Part shown: positions 15,701 through 23,364 of the stretch, piece by piece | How the letters are laid out: each line of letters opens with the position of its first letter | How positions within the stretch are numbered: the stretch's first letter is position 1 | The notes under the pieces: model-generated | What the model was told of the DNA's origin: nothing | The model's input: the letters and a program-made list of their open reading frames with translations, nothing else | Databases searched by the model: none | Made by a program: the position numbers and the translations under genes | NCBI GenBank assembly: GCA_039033415.1 | Contig: JBCCCR010000009.1 | Span: 1-64,000 of the forward strand | Length of the DNA stretch: 64,000 nucleotides | Reading direction: 5' to 3' | DNA from: Pseudomonadota bacterium | GTDB lineage: Bacteria; Pseudomonadota; Gammaproteobacteria; Xanthomonadales; SZUA-38

Positions 15701-16783
15701 ACGTGCGTGAAGATGGCGACCACCCAGCCGGTTCATCCAGCCCGCAACAGCGGCGAGCTGATGCGCGAAATCAACAAAGAACAACCCTTCCACCCGATTT
15801 ACAACTACATGTTTATCACCGACTCGGTGGAAGGTTTGATTCTGAGTGACATCAACACGCTGCACGACCTGGAGCCACGAAACAACTTCCTGGAGCGCGC
15901 GCTGACCTGGAATCCGGGCGGCTTGCTCAACGGCGCTAAGCACATCTATATGGCCGGCTATTGGGTCTACATCACAGCGGACGCTGGCATTGTCGTGCTG
16001 AACCTCGATGACCCGATGAACCCGGAACACGTGACGACCATCGAGATCCCGGGCGTACGGTCAACGCACCTGCAGTTCCGTTATCTGTACGCCACCGCGG
16101 ATGACGGTCTGCACGTCATCGACGTGACCCAACCCACCCGACCTGTCTGGCTCAAGGAAGCCCGGATACCGCTACGCGATGCCCATCACATGCATATCGC
16201 CAGAACGTACGCCTACGTGGCGGCCGGCAGCGAGGGATTGGCCATTGTGGATATTACTCAGGCTGATAAACCCCGGCTGCACGAGATGTACACCGCCAAC
16301 GGCCAACTTAATGATGCCCGTGATGTTGTGGTGGCCACGACCAATGCGTCGCTCTATGCGTACGTAGCGGACGGTCGCAACGGCCTGAAAGTGGTTCACC
16401 TGACGGCACCCGACCGGCAGCCTAACTTCTACGGCTTCAGTCCGGAGCCCAAGCCAAACCTGATTGCCTGGCACCCGACGAAGCATCCGGCGACGGCGCT
16501 TTCACGCGCGCTGGAGCGCGATCGGGGCGTCGATGAGACCGGTGGACAGGTAGCGGTATTCGGCCGACTGGGCTCCCGCCCGTTCAACATGGAGGAGCAG
16601 CGGAAGCTCTACCTCGATCGGGACGGTAATCCGTGGTTTGTGACCGACGAGGCTGACGAACCGCAGCGCATGAGTGTGGCGCCCGACGCGAAGTCCGACG
16701 AAGACCGGACTCAACCCAATACGGCGGCCCACAACAGCAGCCGCAGTGTCGGGCCGGTCGGCGCTGGCGCACCCAACCGGTAA
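12746..16783 (+). CDS. exported decaheme cytochrome c with His-rich tract and LVIVD-type repeats
   Basis: A 1345-residue protein with a Sec signal peptide (AFA/A near residue 21) and no lipobox. Ten CxxCH motifs start at residues 54, 76, 221, 392, 449, 585, 612, 723, 734 and 840. Residues about 102-144 form a His/Asp/Gly tract with repeated HGGD/DHxGD units, likely metal-binding. The C-terminal third (about 930-1225) has propeller-like repeats with ITADAGIVVLNL, ATADDGLHVIDVT and VAAGSEGLAIVDIT, the LVIVD class found in surface proteins. A good GAGGAAA ribosome-binding site precedes it. As the last and largest gene of the operon it is the likely terminal, cell-surface electron exchanger. The electron partner cannot be read from the sequence. 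Confidence 0.85.
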   Translation: MKYRHPLALAALLLLSSGAFAAEGEKAREVHNERAPAAPAFQTWEQADAKSAGCVSCHLQTDRKTMHASEAVVLGCTDCHGGDASVVWSGQPEEPLYYEPIHRHETGYPDEHHGDDHGGDHSGDHGGDHGSDHGGAKESHGGGHSGSWKLGKMGYAHDRPVYGERYQSYIDRSHVQPKYPDTFAYPSSTNPRSAYAVFNKEDPEFVRFVNPGDLRIARDACGACHLPIIQASERSIMATGAMLYGGASYNNGILPFKRYILGESFTRDGKPALIKNPVEVDEKMMARGILPTLAPLPTWQTTPMADVFRVFERGGRNIVNLFPETGLPNALGQLQRLEEPGRPDFRQSNRGPATGNRVAIPVLNIHKTRLNDPNLWFMGTNDNPGDFRHSGCSSCHVVYANDREWKSSGMYAEFGHRGLTQTVDPTIPKDIPGHPLKHEFTRAIPTSQCMNCHMHQPNMFLNTYLGNTMWDYESDAPFMWPEEQQDHPHHIKRTLLDRNPEEAVIRGKWADIEFLEQVSEMNPDLNDTQFADYHGHGWNFRGIFKRDREGNLLDAEGAQVANDDPKKWDKAVHMSSIHADVGMHCVDCHFDQDGHSNGHIVGEVMAGVEIKCIDCHGTPDEYATLLTSGAMAPPAGNNLALKRNPDGKRRFEWRGGKLIQRSLVNPGLEWEVNQLKDSSTPGHPEYNVKSARAKLMSKDTASMDWGQHVEEDERAHGYDNMLCYTCHTSWTTSCGGCHLPIQANWKAKEHHFEGEFSRSYATYNPQVARDQIFMLGRHGEIKHNKIAPVRSTSALILSSRNANRELIYIQQPPIAASGYSSQAMAPHFPHTTRLTETKTCTDCHLSKENDNNAIMAQLLMHGTKFIDLMGYNAWLGTEGQVAAVRVTEWDEPQAVIGSYLHQYAYPKWYAEHEDNGRELKEAYKHRSGPVGCIQLRGEYVFVSEGPKGTRVYDAASIANKGISQRLITAPFSPLGHNTRIKSENATCVKMATTQPVHPARNSGELMREINKEQPFHPIYNYMFITDSVEGLILSDINTLHDLEPRNNFLERALTWNPGGLLNGAKHIYMAGYWVYITADAGIVVLNLDDPMNPEHVTTIEIPGVRSTHLQFRYLYATADDGLHVIDVTQPTRPVWLKEARIPLRDAHHMHIARTYAYVAAGSEGLAIVDITQADKPRLHEMYTANGQLNDARDVVVATTNASLYAYVADGRNGLKVVHLTAPDRQPNFYGFSPEPKPNLIAWHPTKHPATALSRALERDRGVDETGGQVAVFGRLGSRPFNMEEQRKLYLDRDGNPWFVTDEADEPQRMSVAPDAKSDEDRTQPNTAAHNSSRSVGPVGAGAPNR

Positions 16784-16798
16784 TACGGCTGATCTTAC

Positions 16799-16838
16799 GC
16801 TGGCTCACAGGCCCTAACTTGGCAGCCTGTGAGTCAGC
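16799..16838 (+). other. strong hairpin after the electron-transfer operon
   Basis: A 14-bp stem with one G-U pair (16799-16812 with 16825-16838) and a 12-nt loop lies 15 bases after the last stop of the operon. No T-run follows. It may protect the 3' end of the mRNA or mark factor-dependent termination. Nothing else is evident in 16784-17008 except the ribosome-binding site (GGAG) of the next gene. Confidence 0.5.
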
Positions 16839-17008
16839 GGCCTTCCCTTTCGTCGGCGACCATTCTTAGCAGCCGACTCGTCGGCCCTCTGTGCTAGGTC
16901 TTAGGCGGCGGAAAACCTCTCACAAACCGCATTTTTCATCACATCCTCCCTGTCTATTCGCCCCCAGATTCGTAAAATGGCCCTAAATGCCACCGATCGG
17001 AGCGCCTG

Positions 17009-17404
17009 ATGTTGCACAAATTTTTGAAAAACGCCGCGAAAGTGGCGAACACCGGACTGCTGACCGCATTGCTGACAGCCAGCCTGACTGCCTGCAAGAC
17101 CGTACCTGTTGACACCAACAAGGGTGAGCTGCTCACGTCGCCCGGCGTCCAGCGGTACTTCTCGGAGAACGAAAACATCGGGGAAATTGTGGTCAATGAC
17201 GAAAGCGATATTCGCTGCGAGCGCCAGCGTAAGACCGGCACGCACATGATCGTCCGGGTATGCCGCACCAAGCTCGAGTGGAAGCAGCTGGCAGACCAGA
17301 CCCGATATCAACAGGAGCGGCGTCTGATCGGTGGCGCCTGCGGTGATACCCGCGCAGCCGGCTTGAACCGCTGCAGCGAGGGTCGTCCGCTAGGCGGAGG
17401 TTGA
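17009..17404 (+). CDS. small predicted lipoprotein
   Basis: A 131-residue protein with a hydrophobic leader and a lipobox (SLTAC, Cys29). The mature part contains the pattern CERQRKTGTHMIVRVC followed by LEWK. Small uncharacterised proteobacterial envelope proteins share this Cys-x-basic-TGS/T-x-x-Cys-x-x-x-x-x-W layout, but no function is known to me. Two further Cys lie near the C-terminus. It is transcribed alone, with a clear terminator 39 bases after its stop, and it faces the TRAP operon. Confidence 0.65.
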   Translation: MLHKFLKNAAKVANTGLLTALLTASLTACKTVPVDTNKGELLTSPGVQRYFSENENIGEIVVNDESDIRCERQRKTGTHMIVRVCRTKLEWKQLADQTRYQQERRLIGGACGDTRAAGLNRCSEGRPLGGG

Positions 17405-17442
17405 CCAAGCCCCGAGGCGACCAGCCGTCGCACCAATTCATG

Positions 17443-17468
17443 AAGGCCGCCGCAGGGCGGCCTTTTTT
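17443..17468 (+). terminator. rho-independent terminator
   Basis: A perfect GC-rich stem (GGCCGCC at 17445-17451, GGCGGCC at 17456-17462, loop GCAG) is extended by AA/TT and followed by six T (17463-17468). It ends the small lipoprotein transcript and lies before the convergent dctM-like gene. Confidence 0.9.
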
Positions 17469-17498
17469 ATGGACGACGTCGACGAACGGCAACCGTGC

Positions 17499-18779
17499 CT
17501 AGCGGTCGAGCAGCCAGAGTGACAGAGGGCTGTAGAGCCCGATCAGCAGCACGCAGCCCAGCAGCAGGAAGAAAAACGGCAGCGTAGCCCGGTACAGGGT
17601 CATCACCGGTTTGTTAAACCGGAAGCTCGCGATAAACAGGTTCATGCCAACCGGCGGTGTGAAGTAGCCAATCTGCATGGCGGCCAGGAACAAGATGCCC
17701 AGATGAACCGGATCAACCCCATAGCCGACCCCAATCGGAAGAATGATCGGGATCATAATCACGATGGCGGAAAAAACGTCCAGCAGCATACCCAGCAGCA
17801 ATAGAAAGCCGATCAGCAGGAGCAGAAAGCTCGTCCGGCTGCTGATCCGTTCGTTGATCCAATCAAACAGGGCTGTCGGCAGCTCAGCATCGATGACGTA
17901 ATTGGTCGAAGCCAGCGAGACGCCGAGGATGACCAGGATGGCGCCGACAAGCACCATAGAGTCGCGCGCAATACCAATCGTTTGGCTGACGCTGATCTCA
18001 CGCCGAATCAACACCTGCACAAGCAGCACGTAGATGGCGGTCACGGCGGCCGCTTCGCTGACGACCAGCAGACCTGAGTAGATGCCGCCGAGCACAATCA
18101 CCGGCAGCGGCAGCTCGAGCCAAGATTCGCGCAGTGCAGCCAGCGCCGGCGCCAGCTCAAAGGGTTGCCGCGTCTGCGCCCGCAGCGCGCCCTGACGGGC
18201 GCTCCAGATGGATAAAACCAGGATCATCAGCAGGCCGGGCGTGATGCCCGCGATGAAGAGATCATCAATGCTGACCGGAGCGCCGACACCAATCTGCTGG
18301 GCCACAACGCCATAGAGGATCAGCGGTACCGAGGGAGCAAACAGCAGACCGAGGCTGCCGGAACTGGTAATGAGGCCTAGATTGAACCGCTCCGGATAAC
18401 CCGCCTGCATCAGCGCCGGCGCCAAGATGGCGCCGAGCGCCACAATCGTGACGCCCGAGGCGCCGGTAAACGCCGTAAACAAGGCGCAGGTCACCAGCGA
18501 AACAATGGGCAAGCCGCCCGGCAGCCAGCCGATCCAGGTTTGGGTCAGGCGCACCAGGCGCTGCGGCGCCTCACTCTCGCTGAGCAGATAGCCGGCGAAG
18601 GTGAACAGCGGAATGGCCACCAGGATCGGCATCTCGGCCATCCGAAAAATCTCGATAGTGACAATCTGCAGATCGATATCGGCCTGCCAGAACCCCAGCA
18701 GTGCGCCGCCCGCAATGATGACAAACAGCGGCGTACCCAGTAGGGCCAGCAGCAGGAACAGGCCAGAGAGCCAGCTCAT
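17499..18779 (-). CDS. dctM: TRAP transporter large permease (DctM type)
   Basis: A 426-residue inner-membrane protein made almost entirely of hydrophobic helices. It is the large channel-forming subunit of a tripartite ATP-independent periplasmic transporter, which imports solutes such as organic acids with sodium or proton symport. Family features include the N-terminal PLFVIIAGGALLGFW helix and the re-entrant GASGVTIVALGAILAP and GILFLAAMQIGYFTPPVGMNLF segments. Its start overlaps the dctQ stop by 4 bases, so the two are coupled. The substrate is not predictable from the permease. Confidence 0.92.
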   Translation of the reverse strand: MSWLSGLFLLLALLGTPLFVIIAGGALLGFWQADIDLQIVTIEIFRMAEMPILVAIPLFTFAGYLLSESEAPQRLVRLTQTWIGWLPGGLPIVSLVTCALFTAFTGASGVTIVALGAILAPALMQAGYPERFNLGLITSSGSLGLLFAPSVPLILYGVVAQQIGVGAPVSIDDLFIAGITPGLLMILVLSIWSARQGALRAQTRQPFELAPALAALRESWLELPLPVIVLGGIYSGLLVVSEAAAVTAIYVLLVQVLIRREISVSQTIGIARDSMVLVGAILVILGVSLASTNYVIDAELPTALFDWINERISSRTSFLLLLIGFLLLLGMLLDVFSAIVIMIPIILPIGVGYGVDPVHLGILFLAAMQIGYFTPPVGMNLFIASFRFNKPVMTLYRATLPFFFLLLGCVLLIGLYSPLSLWLLDR

Positions 18780-19306
18780 TCAGGCAACTCCCGGGGCACG
18801 CCGTCTGAGGCGCCTGGCGGCTGAAGGTTGGGCTTTGACTGGCCTTTGCCCGCCGCCTCAATCACGCTGGCGATAAGGTAAATGACCGCCATAAGGCCAA
18901 AAGCAAGTGGGATAATGCTTTGCTGGAGCCAAACCGGCAGGCCAAGGACACCAGTATCGCCAAACTCCGCCTCCAGCAGCACCATCCGAGTGCCGTGCCA
19001 GCAGATCAGCGCGCAGACGGCGGCCGCGGTCAGCTGGGTGATCGTATTGATCAATCGGCGGAGCACCGGCGGAACCGCGTGGCCAAGCAGGTCGATCTGA
19101 ATATTTTTGCCCCGACGTGCCGCCGCCACCGCACCGAGCAACCCGAGCCAGAGAACCGCGAGCCTCAGCAGCGGGTCGATCCACACCAGGCCCTCGTCGA
19201 ACCCGTTTCGAAGGACAATCTGTAGGCCGGAGAGTCCGACAAGCCCGAACAGCAGCACTGCGAGTAGCGCTGCCTCCAGGTGATCAATCAGACGGGAAAT
19301 TTTCAT
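18776..19306 (-). CDS. dctQ: TRAP transporter small permease (DctQ type)
   Basis: A 176-residue inner-membrane protein with four hydrophobic helices, typical of the DctQ subunit that partners the DctM channel. The family signature region (LAVLWLGLLGAVAAARRGKNIQID) lies near residues 49-72. It ends in a Pro-rich charged tail. It sits between the binding protein (89-base gap) and dctM (4-base overlap) on the same strand. Confidence 0.88.
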   Translation of the reverse strand: MKISRLIDHLEAALLAVLLFGLVGLSGLQIVLRNGFDEGLVWIDPLLRLAVLWLGLLGAVAAARRGKNIQIDLLGHAVPPVLRRLINTITQLTAAAVCALICWHGTRMVLLEAEFGDTGVLGLPVWLQQSIIPLAFGLMAVIYLIASVIEAAGKGQSKPNLQPPGASDGVPRELPE

Positions 19307-19395
19307 CGCCGCACGATACCGGCAGGATGGGTCACGTTCAATGCTGGTTTGAGGTTCAGGGCCGGGCGGTGACGACCGGCCCCCGGCTCGGGGTG

Positions 19396-20427
19396 TTAGC
19401 GGGCCGCCGCTCGAACCTCAGCGAGGGTCTGCATCATGGCTTCGAGGTGCTCGAGGTCAAACTTCGCCTCCTGCTTGAGCCGCTCGATCAAACGCTCTCC
19501 GAGTCCCAGCCACTGCTCGCGCTGGGCGTCGTTGAGGCTGACCAGCTCGATGCCCTGGTTTACGAGTGCGTCCCGCGCCCCCACGACGTCCTGGAGGTTG
19601 GTGGCTTCAATACGGCTGAAGGCCAAACCCATCGCGTCGCGAACCACCTGCTGATCGGCTTCCGTCAGGCGCTGAAATTTGCGCTGATCCAGGGTCATGA
19701 CGCCGAGCACGTAGGCAACAGGAAAATCGGTCATATACTTCATCTTGGTGTGCCACTGGAACGCGATGGCACCCGCGGTGGTGTTGACCACCGTGTCGAG
19801 TGCTCCAGTCTGCAGCGCGGTGTAAACATCCGACAGGCTGAGCGGAACCGGCGATACCCCGGCCATGCGGAACGCCAGATCGGAAACCGCATCTCCCTCA
19901 GGCGTCCAGACCTTGGCGCTGGTCAGGTCGCTGGCCTCCCGCACGGGACTGTTGCTGAACAGGTTCACAAAACCGCCGCCGGAGATACCCACGACCGTCA
20001 GTCCCGCATCGGCGAGTCCGGCGGTCACGAGAGGGTCAAGGGTTTTCCGGACGGACACCGCCTCCTCGGCTGAATCAAACAGGAACGGAATGCCGTAGAG
20101 CAGCAGGTCCGGATCGCGCCCGGCAAGTTCGCTGGCCGTAAAGGCGCCGCCGTGAAGCTGACCTACCCGCATCTTTCGCAGCACGGTATCGCTGCTGCCC
20201 ATGACGCCGCCCGGGTAGTACTTAAAGAGCACCCGCCCCTCGGTTTGGTCCTTGATGCGTTGCGCCGCGTCGCGCAATTCCTGCATCCAGGCGGTGCCTT
20301 CCGGGGCTACGGTAGCAATCTTCAGGGTGACCGCCGTAGCGCCGCCGCTCGCCATAAGGATCGTCAGGAGCAGTCCCAAGTAGCCGAGACGACGCAAGGT
20401 TGAGTTTTTGAAGTGAAAGAGTGTCAT
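19396..20427 (-). CDS. dctP: TRAP transporter substrate-binding protein (DctP family)
   Basis: A 343-residue periplasmic binding protein with a signal peptide (hydrophobic 14-30, ending near TAV). The mature start LKIATVAPEGTAWMQ and the conserved core GIPFLFDSAEEA are typical of DctP/TatP proteins. The Asp-x-x-x-x-Leu-Gln-x-Gly region (SDVYTALQTGALDTVVN) is also typical. It captures the solute and delivers it to DctQM. Its ATG overlaps the stop of the upstream lipoprotein gene by one base (TAATG), so translation is coupled. The partner TatT protein suggests a ligand other than classical C4-dicarboxylates. Confidence 0.9.
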   Translation of the reverse strand: MTLFHFKNSTLRRLGYLGLLLTILMASGGATAVTLKIATVAPEGTAWMQELRDAAQRIKDQTEGRVLFKYYPGGVMGSSDTVLRKMRVGQLHGGAFTASELAGRDPDLLLYGIPFLFDSAEEAVSVRKTLDPLVTAGLADAGLTVVGISGGGFVNLFSNSPVREASDLTSAKVWTPEGDAVSDLAFRMAGVSPVPLSLSDVYTALQTGALDTVVNTTAGAIAFQWHTKMKYMTDFPVAYVLGVMTLDQRKFQRLTEADQQVVRDAMGLAFSRIEATNLQDVVGARDALVNQGIELVSLNDAQREQWLGLGERLIERLKQEAKFDLEHLEAMMQTLAEVRAAAR

Positions 20428-21284
20428 TAGAAATAGTCCGCGCTTTGTTCCAGCAGCAGCTTGGCTTGTTGCTGCGCCAGAGTGTTGATCAGGGTCAGGC
20501 CAGGTTCGTTAACGTCAGCCTCGAGTACCTCGGAAAGCAGCTCGTCGTGCAGCGGCTGATCGAAAACCAGCCGGGCGTACTCGGAGGCAAACAAAACGTG
20601 CACCATCAGGTTTCGTCGGTCCGACAGTTCCAGGGCCTGTTGAAAATTGGCCCGAGCGTTGTCAGGCTTGCCACCATAAGCCGGAGGCAGCTGGCTGGTC
20701 ACGACCCCCAGATAGAGGTATGGCCAGCCTTGGCGAAACGAGGGCGAGATTTCGGTGACGCGGCGCATCACCGCTTCAACCTTGGGAATCTCCGCGATGG
20801 CGTTCCAATCCGCGCTGTTAATCTGTATCCAGGTCGCCCACGCGGCACCAAAACCATAAAGCGCCTCAACGTCCGCCTCGTCTGACTCAGCGGCGAGGAC
20901 CGCTTCGAACGTCTCAAAAGGCTCATCCATTGCGTCGCACAGCTGCTCGTTTCGCACGCAAAGTGCGCGGTGCGCGTACTGTCGCGCCCGATCAGACAAG
21001 CGCTGGGCACGCAGGGGATCGTCAACGAATGCCCCGGCATACGACCCGTAGAGATCCGCTCCCGCCAGCAGCAGCGCCTCGTTGTCTGGATTGTCCGCGA
21101 TAAAGCCGTCGACGAGCAGCAGATACGCAGGGGCCCCATCCCGCACCGTCGCCAGGTCGTTCTGATTCAGAATGCCCGCTGACAGAGACCCCGCAAAGGA
21201 ATCGGTCGCCCGGCTGATGATCTGGGAGCAGCCGCTCAGGGTCGCCAGAGACAGGAGCAGGAAGGCAAACCGGTTAGATGTCAC
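20427..21284 (-). CDS. tatT: TatT-family lipoprotein of a TRAP transporter
   Basis: A 285-residue outer-envelope lipoprotein with lipobox TLSGC (Cys19). The rest is alpha-helical and TPR-like, with DGAPAYLLLVDGFIADNPDN and GADLYGSYAGAF near the N-terminus and PPAYGGKPDNARANFQQAL near 205-223. This matches the TatT component family, trimeric TPR proteins that associate with a TatP/DctP binding protein in TRAP systems such as that of Treponema pallidum. It begins with GTG; an AGG lies just upstream. It is the first gene of the four-gene operon tatT-dctP-dctQ-dctM. Confidence 0.85.
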   Translation of the reverse strand: MTSNRFAFLLLSLATLSGCSQIISRATDSFAGSLSAGILNQNDLATVRDGAPAYLLLVDGFIADNPDNEALLLAGADLYGSYAGAFVDDPLRAQRLSDRARQYAHRALCVRNEQLCDAMDEPFETFEAVLAAESDEADVEALYGFGAAWATWIQINSADWNAIAEIPKVEAVMRRVTEISPSFRQGWPYLYLGVVTSQLPPAYGGKPDNARANFQQALELSDRRNLMVHVLFASEYARLVFDQPLHDELLSEVLEADVNEPGLTLINTLAQQQAKLLLEQSADYF

Positions 21285-21454
21285 AAAAAGGCCTAAAAAT
21301 TATTTATTTTCAATGGGTTGCTGTAATAATTTAACGTTTCTTCTCCGTTCCCGGAGCATCGATGACAGCTCGATTCACCGCCTCAGTTATATTGACCGTT
21401 TTTCGGTGAAAAAAATCACAAAATTATTGCCGAACTGAGCGGTTGTCGTCTCGT

Positions 21455-21484
21455 TTGGCGAACCACGGTGGCACCTTTTATACT
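21455..21484 (+). promoter_or_regulatory. candidate sigma-70 promoter for the small exported protein
   Basis: TTGGCG (21455-21460) and TATACT (21479-21484) are 18 bases apart, ahead of the ATG at 21513. The remaining divergent gap (21285-21454) is conspicuously AT-rich compared with its surroundings and should also hold the tatT promoter on the other strand, which I could not place. Confidence 0.4.
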
Positions 21485-21512
21485 AGAGGCGGATTTTTCG
21501 GCAGAAACTATC

Positions 21513-21884
21513 ATGATGAGAAACCTGTTTGTCTTCCCCCTGCTGGCCGCACCGCTGCTCGCTACCGCGCTGACCGCCAGCGCTGAAACCTGCGAAAAGC
21601 CTTATAAAGTCGACATCCCGGATGGTGCCAAAGCCAGCAAGGACGTTTTGATCGAAACCCAAAAGAAGGTTAAGGCCTATATGGCGGAGGGTGATGCCTA
21701 TCTGGCCTGTCTCGAAAACGAGGAGAAAAACATGGCCACGGCGGTCATGAGCGAAGAGGCCATCGAAGAGGAACGCGCTTTGCGTACCCGTCGCCACAAT
21801 GCCATGGTTGACGAAATGCATCTTGTTGGAGAAGCGTTCAACAACGAAGTTAGGGCCTATAAAGCGGCTAACGCCGACTCTTGA
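21513..21884 (+). CDS. small exported protein of unknown function
   Basis: A 123-residue protein that begins at ATG 21513 (MMRNLF); the frame is open from 21468, but a -10-like box at 21479-21484 precludes an earlier start. A clear Sec signal peptide ends in ASA/E. The mature part has two Cys (near its N-terminus and in LACLENEEK) and is helical and charged, rich in Glu, Lys and Ala. I do not recognise a family. It converges on der, with a hairpin between them. Confidence 0.6.
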   Translation: MMRNLFVFPLLAAPLLATALTASAETCEKPYKVDIPDGAKASKDVLIETQKKVKAYMAEGDAYLACLENEEKNMATAVMSEEAIEEERALRTRRHNAMVDEMHLVGEAFNNEVRAYKAANADS

Positions 21885-21895
21885 TTCCTCGAAAT

Positions 21896-21914
21896 GAGCC
21901 GTCATCGACGGCTC
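21896..21914. other. hairpin between convergent genes
   Basis: GAGCCGTC (21896-21903) and GACGGCTC (21907-21914) form a perfect 8-bp stem with a 3-nt loop in the 48-base gap between two convergent genes. Neither strand has a T-run, so it is at best a weak bidirectional terminator. Confidence 0.4.
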
Positions 21915-21932
21915 GTCAGGCCCGTCAGTGCC

Positions 21933-23351
21933 TCAGCGGCGCTTTTTCCGCCCCGTAAACTTCTTCAGGCGCTTTCGCTTGGCAAGCTGTCGCGCGGTGA
22001 GGACGTTTCGCCGACCTTCATACGGGTTTTTGCCCTTCCGAAACTGCAGCCAGACCGGCACGCCCGTCAGCTTTAGCGCCTTTCGATAAGTATTCGACAG
22101 GTAGCGCTGGTAGGCGTCCGGCAGGTCTTCCAGGCGGCTGCCGTGAATTACAATCCGCAGCGGATTGTGGCCGCCGAGGTGAGCGTAGCGCAGCTTCGGC
22201 GTATGGCCCCGGACCAGCGGCGGGCTGTGTCCAGCGACCGCGCGCTCCAGGATATCGCTCAGTTCTCGTGTGCTCGGCCGCCTGAGCGTAGACGCATGTG
22301 TCTTTCTGATCGCCTGCTGTAGTTCACCCAGACCACTGCCGTGCAGCGCCGAAATGGTGACGCGGACGGCAAACGGCACAAACGAGAGCTTTCGCTCAAG
22401 CTCGGCCTTGACGACACGCCGCCGCTCGGCTTCCAGCCCGTCCCACTTGTTAACAACCACCAGCAGGGCCTTGCCCGCCGACAGCACGGCTCCCAGGATG
22501 GTGGTGTCCTGGTCGACCAGTCCCTCCGATGCGTCGATCACCACCAGCGCCAGCTCACACTGCTCTATCGCCTGTAGCGCTTTGATCACGCTGAATTTTT
22601 CGATAGCCTCGGAGACCCTTGAACGACGTCGAACGCCGGCGGTGTCGATCAATGCATAGGGCTCGCCGTCGATCTCCCAGGGGACGGCAATCGAGTCACG
22701 AGTGGTCCCCGGCTGATCATACGCCAGCAGGCGCTCCTCGCCGATAAGCCGATTGATGAGCGTTGATTTGCCGACGTTTGGGCGGCCGACCACGGCGATT
22801 TTGGGCCCGGGCGGAAACAGCTGATCGCGCTGCCCGTCTTGCGCGCCCTCCCCCACGGTAACCTCGTGAAGCTCCTCCAGCACCGCTGCGACACGCGACA
22901 GACCCCGACGATGTGCTGCGGAGATTACGCAAGTGTGGGAAAAGCCGAGCTCAGAAAACTCAGCGTTGATGGTGGCCTCATTCAAACCGTCAGACTTGTT
23001 CACGACGAGCACCACCGGCTTTCCGGTGGCGCGCAGCTGCTTCGCAAACAGCTGATCATCCGGTGTCAAACCGTCGCGTGCGTCCACCATAAACAGCAAG
23101 AGGTCTGATTCGGCGATGGCCGCTCGTGCCTGCTCAACGGTCAGCGCGTCGATACCGGCGGCTTGGTCGGTCAGCCCGCCCGTGTCCACCAGGATGAGCG
23201 AGTGGTGTTCCAGCTGCGCCAGCCCATAGCGCCGGTCGCGAGTGAGCCCGGCATAGTCAGCCACCAGCGCCTCTCGGCTCCGTGTCAGAGCGTTGAACAG
23301 GGTGGACTTGCCGACATTGGGTCGACCGCAAAGGGCGACAACGGGCAACAT
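21933..23351 (-). CDS. der: ribosome-assembly GTPase Der (EngA)
   Basis: Essential GTPase with two tandem G domains that acts in 50S subunit assembly. In the 472-residue product, G1 motifs GRPNVGKST occur at residue 9 and again in the second domain, each with DTAG/DTGG-type G3 and NKxD G4 motifs (VNKSDG, VNKWDG). A C-terminal KH-like domain ends in a very basic tail (KKFTGRKKRR). I place the start at 23351 (MLPVVALCG). The frame is open further upstream, but the extra residues would overlap bamB and are not Der-like. It is the last gene of the hisS-yfgM-bamB-der run. Confidence 0.96.
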   Translation of the reverse strand: MLPVVALCGRPNVGKSTLFNALTRSREALVADYAGLTRDRRYGLAQLEHHSLILVDTGGLTDQAAGIDALTVEQARAAIAESDLLLFMVDARDGLTPDDQLFAKQLRATGKPVVLVVNKSDGLNEATINAEFSELGFSHTCVISAAHRRGLSRVAAVLEELHEVTVGEGAQDGQRDQLFPPGPKIAVVGRPNVGKSTLINRLIGEERLLAYDQPGTTRDSIAVPWEIDGEPYALIDTAGVRRRSRVSEAIEKFSVIKALQAIEQCELALVVIDASEGLVDQDTTILGAVLSAGKALLVVVNKWDGLEAERRRVVKAELERKLSFVPFAVRVTISALHGSGLGELQQAIRKTHASTLRRPSTRELSDILERAVAGHSPPLVRGHTPKLRYAHLGGHNPLRIVIHGSRLEDLPDAYQRYLSNTYRKALKLTGVPVWLQFRKGKNPYEGRRNVLTARQLAKRKRLKKFTGRKKRR

Positions 23352-23364
23352 CAGCGGGCGGGCG

